Source of the DNA: an uncultured Roseburia sp. | Lineage (GTDB): Bacteria; Bacillota; Clostridia; Lachnospirales; Lachnospiraceae | Assembly (NCBI GenBank): GCA_947057405.1 | Contig: CAMSEJ010000048.1 | Location: forward strand, 1-10,838 | DNA: 10,838 nucleotides | Direction: 5' to 3' | In this document: positions 6,394-10,838 of the stretch, piece by piece | Layout: each line of letters begins with the position of its first letter | Position numbering within the stretch: position 1 is the stretch's first letter | Position numbers and translations under genes: made by a program | Notes under the pieces: model-generated | The model's database searches: none | Told to the model about the DNA's origin: nothing | What the model saw: only the letters and a program-made list of their open reading frames with translations

Positions 6394-6421
6394 AATATAT
6401 GACTTGTCTCAGGAAATATTC
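6394..6421 (-). promoter_or_regulatory. Sigma-E-like promoter of the spoIIIA operon
   Basis: On the - strand, GAATATT (6421-6415) matches the sigma-E -35 consensus KMATATT at every position. After 13 bases, CATATATT (6401-6394) matches the -10 consensus CATACAHT at seven of eight positions. The spoIIIA operon is sigma-E-dependent in B. subtilis, so the match is expected. Two cautions apply: the spacer is a base or so shorter than the usual 14-15, and the predicted start would fall in or next to the spoIIIAA ribosome binding site, giving a very short leader. Confidence 0.6.
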
Positions 6422-6433
6422 CGCAAATGCGGG

Positions 6434-6473
6434 AAAAAAACAGACAGCGGATAAACTGTCTCCGCTGTCTGTT
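6434..6473 (-). terminator. Intrinsic terminator of the L,D-transpeptidase gene
   Basis: On the - strand, a perfect 13-bp stem (6473-6461 with 6451-6439, AACAGACAGCGGA against TCCGCTGTCTGTT) closes a 9-base loop. It ends in a run of seven T residues (6440-6434). It starts 12 bases after the transpeptidase stop and insulates that gene from spoIIIA, whose -35 box begins 13 bases further on. Confidence 0.92.
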
Positions 6474-6484
6474 AGCATTTCTGT

Positions 6485-8068
6485 TTATGGTGCGGGTTCT
6501 ACGCCGCCGTCCTCTGCAATCCGCTGTCCTTCCCCGACAACGGGCGTCCGTGCGGCCTGCTCCTGCGCCTTTTTTCGTTCCGCCTCTTCCTTTGCCTTTT
6601 CCTTCTCGGCATCGTAATAGGAATACGCATTGGAAATCCTCGTATTCTCTGCTGTCAGCTTTACCTCTTCCCTGTAGTACGCCACCACCGGCGTATCTAC
6701 CTTTACCATCTCATACATCTTCGTAACGACCTCTTCCGGCGTGTTGATACAGCCATGCGAGCCGCTTGTTTTATATATATTTCCGCCGAACTTTCCGTTC
6801 CTCCAGGAAGCGTCATGAATCCCGACATTGTAAGCAAACGGCATAAAATATGTCACGTCCGATTCATAGTCCTCTCCCTTTAATACGGCGGGACTTTTTT
6901 TGTAGACAATCTTAAAGACCCCGTCCGGCGAACCGTTCCCGCGGCTGATATTCCCGGACACAATATCCGTGTCAATCTTCATAACGCCGTCTTCATAGTA
7001 CCACATATGCTGGTTGGTATAATCAATCTCAATATACGTATTCCCGATATCATCCTTATTGCGGCTGACCGCCGTCTGGGAATAAATCGGCTCCCTGGTC
7101 TTGACCTCGCCGTTTTTGACCTCCTGCAGCAGCTGCTCGCGCTCCGCTTCCTTATCAATTACCCAGCCGTAATCGCCGCCGCCAATCGTAACCGTATCTC
7201 CTTTGCTTGTCAAAAACTCCCGCTCGTCGCCATATGTATTGTATTTGCTTGCAAGGCTCTGTACAAACGCGGCAACCTTTTCCTCGTCAAAGGATATATT
7301 GTAATCCTCGTCCACCGTAATCCAGGACGAGATCACGCTTTGATCCACCACTTCCTTATCCATTCCCATGTCATAGGTAATTTCCGCCCCGAAGAAGGAC
7401 TGGATTTTGGTAATCCGCTCCTTTAAAAGCTCGTCGTCGGACGTCACACCGGGCTTTTCATACAGATCGTCCGGAAACGTAAACTCGGTTTCCCCGGCTT
7501 CCACAACTGCCTTAACGGCAGCAAGCACCTTATCCGCAATCAGATAATTCCCCTGCTCCTCCGCAACCAGCTCATAGCCGTCTTCGGTCATTTCAATTGA
7601 GGCGTCCTTAGGCTTTTTCATGTTCTCTTCCTGCAGGCAGGAAAGGGACATCACCTCACTGCGCAGCAAATCCTCATCATAGGAAATACTCTTGTCCACA
7701 CTTAATTTCTTGCTCTTTGCAATCTTTCCCGGCCAGAGAAACGACTTCTGCTCACGAATCAGCTTCTCCTCCTCGCCCATGGGCTTATAATCATACTCAA
7801 TATCTGCGCCTGCAATCCGGTACTGGTTGCCGTCCCTGTCATAGAGCGTCAGCAAATAATCCCGTACCTGCGAACGCAGCTCGTCAACCGCTCCTTCTGC
7901 GGTCTTGCCGCCAACGTCCACATCTTCTATACTGGTCTGATAGAAAAAATGTGACCGGAAATAGATTCCAAAAAACACGTAGATCACAATGATCAGAAAC
8001 AGCACAACTCCCAGAGCCAACAGTAAAGACCTGCGCAAGATTCCCGTTCTTCTTTTTCTGCGAACCAT
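6485..8068 (-). CDS. Membrane-anchored L,D-transpeptidase (YkuD) with peptidoglycan-binding repeats
   Basis: L,D-transpeptidases make 3-3 cross-links in peptidoglycan or attach proteins to it. This 527-residue protein has a basic cytoplasmic start (MVRRKRRTGILRR) and one membrane segment (about 14-36), so the rest faces the outside. The region of about 45-330 looks like two PG_binding_4-type domains (IEDVDVGGKTAEGAVDEL opens the first; the second ends near GGGDYGWVIDKEAERE). The YkuD domain covers about 343-466, with H418 in VGIHDASW and the catalytic motif GSHGCINTP (H438, C440). Asn follows Ile where Arg is common. Residues 467-527 are a charged, partly coiled-coil tail (EKEKAKEEAERKKAQEQAAR) ending in a Gly/Pro-rich stretch. 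The start ATG 8068-8066 is supported by AAGGAG (8081-8076). It has its own terminator and is divergent from the sigma factor gene. Confidence 0.92.
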   Translation of the reverse strand: MVRRKRRTGILRRSLLLALGVVLFLIIVIYVFFGIYFRSHFFYQTSIEDVDVGGKTAEGAVDELRSQVRDYLLTLYDRDGNQYRIAGADIEYDYKPMGEEEKLIREQKSFLWPGKIAKSKKLSVDKSISYDEDLLRSEVMSLSCLQEENMKKPKDASIEMTEDGYELVAEEQGNYLIADKVLAAVKAVVEAGETEFTFPDDLYEKPGVTSDDELLKERITKIQSFFGAEITYDMGMDKEVVDQSVISSWITVDEDYNISFDEEKVAAFVQSLASKYNTYGDEREFLTSKGDTVTIGGGDYGWVIDKEAEREQLLQEVKNGEVKTREPIYSQTAVSRNKDDIGNTYIEIDYTNQHMWYYEDGVMKIDTDIVSGNISRGNGSPDGVFKIVYKKSPAVLKGEDYESDVTYFMPFAYNVGIHDASWRNGKFGGNIYKTSGSHGCINTPEEVVTKMYEMVKVDTPVVAYYREEVKLTAENTRISNAYSYYDAEKEKAKEEAERKKAQEQAARTPVVGEGQRIAEDGGVEPAP

Positions 8069-8099
8069 AATTTCACTCCTTTTTATTACATTTCCTTCT

Positions 8100-8134
8100 A
8101 TTATACTCTATTTCGGGTTAAAAAGGACAAGAAG
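8100..8134 (-). promoter_or_regulatory. Possible promoter of the L,D-transpeptidase gene
   Basis: On the - strand a perfect -10 box TATAAT lies at 8105-8100, about 32 bases before the start codon. The best -35 candidate, TTGTCC near 8130-8125, matches four of six bases but is 19 bases away, longer than ideal. The -10 box is convincing; the -35 assignment is not. Confidence 0.45.
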
Positions 8135-8200
8135 ATCGCAAATTTAATATTTTTTTAAGGCATACTTAACTTAATTGCAGAAATATTCCTTTCCATTTTT

Positions 8201-8237
8201 ACAAACTTTTTCGAACCGCCCCGCAGGTTATTACAAT
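8201..8237 (+). promoter_or_regulatory. Possible promoter of the sigma factor/DUF4179 pair
   Basis: Two overlapping readings are possible. An ECF-type reading has an AAAC core at 8203-8206 (in ACAAAC), 15 bases, then CGCA at 8222-8225, near the AAAC/CGTA pattern of self-regulated ECF sigma factors. A housekeeping reading has TTTCGA at 8209-8214, 17 bases, then TACAAT at 8232-8237. Neither is a strong match, and I cannot choose between them from sequence alone. Confidence 0.3.
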
Positions 8238-8258
8238 GTACCAGTGAAGGGCAACAAA

Positions 8259-8272
8259 ATAAGACGTCTTAT
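8259..8272. promoter_or_regulatory. 14-base perfect palindrome ahead of the sigma factor gene
   Basis: ATAAGACGTCTTAT is its own reverse complement over all 14 bases and ends five bases before the ribosome binding site of the sigma factor gene. It has no loop, so it looks more like a dimer binding site in DNA than an RNA hairpin. Function as an operator is inference; a palindrome of this size can occur by chance in a window of this length. Confidence 0.35.
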
Positions 8273-8276
8273 CAAT

Positions 8277-8280
8277 GGAG
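8277..8280 (+). promoter_or_regulatory. Ribosome binding site deciding the sigma factor start
   Basis: GGAG lies six bases before the ATG at 8287. The in-frame ATG at 8275, four codons earlier, has no purine-rich site before it and itself overlaps this one. The start at 8287 is therefore preferred. Confidence 0.6.
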
Positions 8281-8286
8281 AATCAA

Positions 8287-8823
8287 ATGACAAACAACGA
8301 ATTAGAAGCCTGCATTGCGCAATACGGCACCGATCTCTACTCCTTCTGCCGGCAGCTCACCCAAAACCGCCAGGAGGCCGATGATTTATACCAGGATACA
8401 TTTTTAAAAGCAACGGAACAAAGCGGCAAAATCAATTATGCCGGCAACCCCAAAAGCTACCTGCTCTCCGTCGCGCTGCGGATCTGGAAAAACAGAACAC
8501 GCAAATATGCCTGGCGGATGCGGATCGCCTCGGTACATCCGATGGCGGAAGAACTACAGGAACGGATGGCCGCTCCCTGCGAACGCTCCCCCGAGGAGCA
8601 GATTCTAAAGCAGGAGGAGATACGGCAAATTCGGCAGGCGGTGGGGCATCTGCCAAACCGGCTGAAGATCCCGGTTCTTTTATACTACATGGAAGAGCTG
8701 CCGATAGCAGAAATCGCTTCGGTCTTACATATCCCGTCCGGTACGGTAAAAAGCAGGCTGTATCAGGCAAGAACCAGGCTAAAAAAAGAATTGGAGGTAA
8801 TTTGGGATGAAAAAAACAGATGA
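8287..8823 (+). CDS. Sigma-70 family (ECF-like) RNA polymerase sigma factor
   Basis: This 178-residue protein has the two-domain layout of ECF-type sigma factors, which redirect RNA polymerase to a small regulon. Region 2 is near residues 12-45 (YGTDLYSFCRQLTQNRQEAD, then DLYQDTFLKA, the core-binding and -10-recognition part). Region 4 is near 122-170 (LPNRLKIPVLLYYMEELPIA, then GTVKSRLYQARTRLKKEL, the helix-turn-helix for the -35). No region 3 is present. The start at 8287 is preferred over 8275 because of the ribosome binding site. It overlaps the next gene by 17 bases, which suggests coupled expression with a regulator. The target promoters and signal cannot be told from sequence, but divergence from the L,D-transpeptidase gene hints at an envelope role. 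Confidence 0.9.
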   Translation: MTNNELEACIAQYGTDLYSFCRQLTQNRQEADDLYQDTFLKATEQSGKINYAGNPKSYLLSVALRIWKNRTRKYAWRMRIASVHPMAEELQERMAAPCERSPEEQILKQEEIRQIRQAVGHLPNRLKIPVLLYYMEELPIAEIASVLHIPSGTVKSRLYQARTRLKKELEVIWDEKNR

Positions 8824-9727
8824 CATCTTAAAATTGGCCCTTACTCCAAACGATCCACCCGATGAACGGTTAAACCGGAATATTTTATTACAGGCAAAGG
8901 AGGCCAATCGAATGGAAAAAAGAACGATCAATAAATTTGCCGCCGTCGTGCTGTCTGCGGCGCTGGCGCTTGGCATAGGCTCCGTTTCAATTTATGCGGC
9001 AAAGAAGCTGATGCTGCCAGATGAAGTGGCAGAAGACTTAAACGACGGGGGGATTCTGGATGCGTTTTCCACAGAAGACGCCGTTTTGGTCAACGAAACG
9101 CAAAGCTATGGAGGCTATGACGTAACGTTCTACGGCATCGTTTCCGGCAAAAATCTTTCCGAATTTCAGCCTTCCTCCGAGGACGGCATACACGACGACC
9201 GGACATACGCCGTCGTAAGCATTCAAAAATCCGACCGGACACCCCTGCCCTCTACCTCAGAGGACGCTTACGGCGATTACTCTTTTCTGGTATCTCCGTA
9301 TATCCATGGCTTAAACCCGGCGCTTTACAATTCGTTTACCATGTCCGGCGGCTACACGGAGCAGGAACAAAACGGCGTTTTTTACCGACTGTTCGACTGC
9401 GACAATATTGAGATGTTTGCAGACAAAAAAATCTATCTGGGCGTATCGGAGGGAACCTTTTATGACGGCAATGCCTATTGCTTTGACGAAGCAACCGGAG
9501 AAATTTCCCGCAATGAAGCGTTTGACGGCTTAAACGCCCTGTTTGAGCTGCCGCTGGATTCGTCGAAAGCCGATCCGAAGGCAGCGGACGAATATGTCAA
9601 AAGCCTGTACGAACCGTCCGGGGACGACGGAGAAGACATGGAACCAAAAGCTTTGGATCAGGCAGACACAAACCCGGATACGGAGGAAGTTTTCTTAGAG
9701 TATACCACGGAACATCGTTCGGATTAA
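8807..9727 (+). CDS. DUF4179-like membrane protein, putative anti-sigma factor
   Basis: This 306-residue single-pass membrane protein has a cytoplasmic start of about 43 residues (MKKTDDILKLALTPNDPPDE, then RLNRNILLQAKE), a membrane segment at about 44-64, and an external domain. The segments PDERLNRNI and YGGYDVTFYGIVSGKNLSEF match what I remember of DUF4179 proteins, commonly encoded after such sigma factors in clostridia. A role as anti-sigma factor, holding the sigma factor through its cytoplasmic segment until the outer domain receives a signal, follows from gene order and topology, not from a recognised motif. There is no HxxxCxxC zinc motif of the classic ZAS type. The last 50 residues are acidic and low in complexity. 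The ATG at 8807 has GGAGG at 8793-8797, inside the sigma gene, which it overlaps by 17 bases. Confidence 0.85.
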   Translation: MKKTDDILKLALTPNDPPDERLNRNILLQAKEANRMEKRTINKFAAVVLSAALALGIGSVSIYAAKKLMLPDEVAEDLNDGGILDAFSTEDAVLVNETQSYGGYDVTFYGIVSGKNLSEFQPSSEDGIHDDRTYAVVSIQKSDRTPLPSTSEDAYGDYSFLVSPYIHGLNPALYNSFTMSGGYTEQEQNGVFYRLFDCDNIEMFADKKIYLGVSEGTFYDGNAYCFDEATGEISRNEAFDGLNALFELPLDSSKADPKAADEYVKSLYEPSGDDGEDMEPKALDQADTNPDTEEVFLEYTTEHRSD

Positions 9728-9748
9728 AAACAAAAATCCGGCAGATAC

Positions 9749-9802
9749 AAAAGCTGCGGTGGGGATGCCCGTAAAGCACCGGCATACCGCACCGCAGCTT
9801 TT
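9749..9802. terminator. Long bidirectional terminator between the DUF4179-like gene and leuD
   Basis: A perfect 13-bp stem pairs 9749-9761 (AAAAGCTGCGGTG) with 9790-9802. Inside it, ATGCC (9765-9769) can pair with GGCAT (9781-9785). The stem ends in T residues in both directions (T-run 9799-9803 on +, the A residues 9749-9752 on -). It lies 22 bases after the + strand stop and about six bases from the leuD stop at 9808, so it can serve both convergent units. Confidence 0.85.
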
Positions 9803-9807
9803 TGCTG

Positions 9808-10299
9808 TTAATTACGCGTTACAATATAATTTACAAGCCCCCCGCAGTCGATGATCTTTTGCATAAACTCCGGAAACGCCTGTCCCTGATACGATTTTCC
9901 TGTCGTCTTATCGGTAATCGTACCCGTATCAAAATCCACCTCTACCTCATCCCCTGCCGCAATCTCTTTTGCCGCCTGCGCGCATTCAATAATCGGCAGG
10001 CCGATATTAATGGCATTCCGGTAAAAAATCCGGGCAAAGGTCTCCGCAATCACACAGCTGATGCCGGCCGCTTTGATTGCAATCGGCGCATGCTCCCTGG
10101 AGGAGCCGCAGCCGAAATTTTTGGTGGCAACCAGAATGTCCCCGTCTTTGACCCGGCTGACAAACTCCTTATCGATATCTTCCATACAGTGTTCCGCTAA
10201 CTCCTTCGGATCGGAGGAATTCAAATACCTTGCCGGAATTATGACATCGGTGTCTACGTTGTCGCCATATTTAAACACTGTCCCAAACGCTGCTTTCAT
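9808..10299 (-). CDS. leuD: 3-isopropylmalate dehydratase small subunit
   Basis: LeuD is the small subunit of isopropylmalate isomerase, which converts 2-isopropylmalate to 3-isopropylmalate in leucine biosynthesis together with LeuC. The 163-residue product is the short form common in clostridia and archaea. Recognisable parts are GDNVDTDVIIPARYLN near the start, the loop ELAEHCMED, NFGCGSSREHAPIAIKAAGI (about residues 62-81, the substrate-pocket signature), and FYRNAINIGLPIIE. The ATG at 10299 has GGAGGG 7 bases upstream and begins 12 bases after the leuC stop, so the two are one operon. A terminator follows at once, so leuB is not downstream in this operon. Confidence 0.96.
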   Translation of the reverse strand: MKAAFGTVFKYGDNVDTDVIIPARYLNSSDPKELAEHCMEDIDKEFVSRVKDGDILVATKNFGCGSSREHAPIAIKAAGISCVIAETFARIFYRNAINIGLPIIECAQAAKEIAAGDEVEVDFDTGTITDKTTGKSYQGQAFPEFMQKIIDCGGLVNYIVTRN

Positions 10300-10311
10300 C
10301 TATACTCCCTC

Positions 10312-10838
10312 CTAACATTCATCCGGACCGGATAGTGTTCCGGTTATTGCGCTTGCGGCTGCCACGGCCGGGCTTGCAAGATAGATTTCCGAATCGGTAT
10401 GCCCCATGCGCCCGACGAAATTCCGGTTCGTGGTGGAAACGCAGCGCTCTCCTTCTGCTAAAATCCCCATATAACCGCCCAGGCAGGGCCCGCAGGTCGG
10501 CGTACTTACTACAGCTCCCGCCTCGACAAAGATCTTTAACAGGCCCGCTTCCATCGCATCCAGATAAATCTGCTGCGTTGCCGGAATTACAATTACGCGG
10601 ACGCCCTTTGCTACTTTTTTGCCCTTTAAAATCTCCGCCGCAATCCGAAGGTCTTCAAACCGTCCGTTAGTACACGAACCAATTACGACCTGGTCGATTT
10701 TTATACCGCCTGCTTCATCAATTGTCCTGGTATTCTCCGGCAGGTGCGGAAACGCAACCGTCGGCTTTAACGTACTCAGATCAATAGTATACTCCGCCAC
10801 ATATTCGGCGTCCGCAACAGCCTCAAAAATGCGAGATC
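10312..10838 (-). CDS. leuC: 3-isopropylmalate dehydratase large subunit, C-terminal part (5' end outside the window)
   Basis: LeuC carries the [4Fe-4S] cluster of isopropylmalate isomerase. The frame is open to the right edge of the window; a GTG at 10800 is an internal valine, since the residues before it (SRIFEAVADAEY) continue the family sequence. Only about 175 of an expected 420 or so residues are here. Cluster ligands are visible: the cysteine in VIGSCTNGR and the pair in PTCGPCLGG. NRNFVGRMGHTDSEIYLASP is the conserved segment near the C-terminus. The protein ends in GPDEC at a TAG at 10314-10312. Any promoter or leucine-responsive leader lies outside the window. Confidence 0.96.
   Translation of the reverse strand, partial: SRIFEAVADAEYVAEYTIDLSTLKPTVAFPHLPENTRTIDEAGGIKIDQVVIGSCTNGRFEDLRIAAEILKGKKVAKGVRVIVIPATQQIYLDAMEAGLLKIFVEAGAVVSTPTCGPCLGGYMGILAEGERCVSTTNRNFVGRMGHTDSEIYLASPAVAAASAITGTLSGPDEC

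Noticed and set aside
6421..6432. Small palindrome CCGCAAATGCGG between the transpeptidase terminator and spoIIIAA
   Set aside because: It has only four paired bases around a four-base loop and abuts the -35 box. It is too weak to call an operator or a terminator.
7007..7426. Open frame of 139 codons on the + strand opposite the L,D-transpeptidase, with hydrophobic stretches
   Set aside because: It is antisense to a confidently assigned gene and has no visible ribosome binding site or promoter. The hydrophobicity comes from the complement of acidic codons.
10800..10838. GTG at 10800 as the start of a short separate gene
   Set aside because: The frame is open to the window edge and the residues before the GTG continue LeuC. 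The codon is an internal valine of a truncated leuC.
1..10838. A novel defence, mobile or biosynthetic system hidden in the window
   Set aside because: Apart from the unassigned left-edge fragment and the small YunG-like gene, every gene belongs to a recognisable chromosomal function. There are no transposases, integrases, toxin-antitoxin pairs, CRISPR arrays or att-like repeats.

Overview
The window looks like chromosomal DNA of an endospore-forming, low-to-mid GC Firmicute of class Clostridia, most likely a Lachnospiraceae-type organism. The main reasons are a complete eight-gene spoIIIA sporulation operon, strong AGGAGG-type ribosome binding sites, and a sigma factor paired with a DUF4179-like membrane protein, a pairing I associate with gut clostridia. 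No phage, transposase, CRISPR, tRNA or rRNA gene is visible. The family placement is inference.

Layout from left to right. A 5'-truncated unrecognised gene on the + strand (1-591) converges on a YunG-like gene on the - strand (660-1094). They share a compact intergenic stretch built of two overlapping, mutually exclusive hairpins. The YunG-like gene has its own sigma-A-type promoter, placed just past the spoIIIAH terminator. From 6373 down to 1239 on the - strand lies spoIIIAA-AB-AC-AD-AE-AF-AG-AH. It is tightly packed, with stop/start overlaps at AA/AB, AD/AE and AG/AH, zero spacing at AE/AF and short gaps elsewhere. A sigma-E-like promoter precedes spoIIIAA. Upstream on the same strand is a 527-residue membrane-anchored L,D-transpeptidase (6485-8068), separated from spoIIIA by a strong terminator. 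Divergent from it, a sigma-70/ECF-like factor (8287-8823) overlaps a DUF4179-like putative anti-sigma protein (8807-9727). A long bidirectional terminator separates this pair from leuD and the 3' part of leuC, which come in from the right on the - strand.

How the genes work together. SpoIIIAA-AH form the mother-cell half of the SpoIIIA-SpoIIQ channel or 'feeding tube' that keeps the engulfed forespore active: an ATPase, small membrane proteins, and ring-forming AF/AG/AH proteins. The L,D-transpeptidase cross-links peptidoglycan. The sigma/DUF4179 pair is probably a signal-responsive transcription switch. LeuC and LeuD form isopropylmalate isomerase of leucine biosynthesis.

Most of the window is ordinary core-genome content, and I do not see a convincing new multi-gene system. 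Points that merit a second look are the overlapping hairpins at 610-661, the extended low-complexity SpoIIIAH, the 14-base palindrome ahead of the sigma factor, and the divergent pairing of that sigma factor with the transpeptidase.
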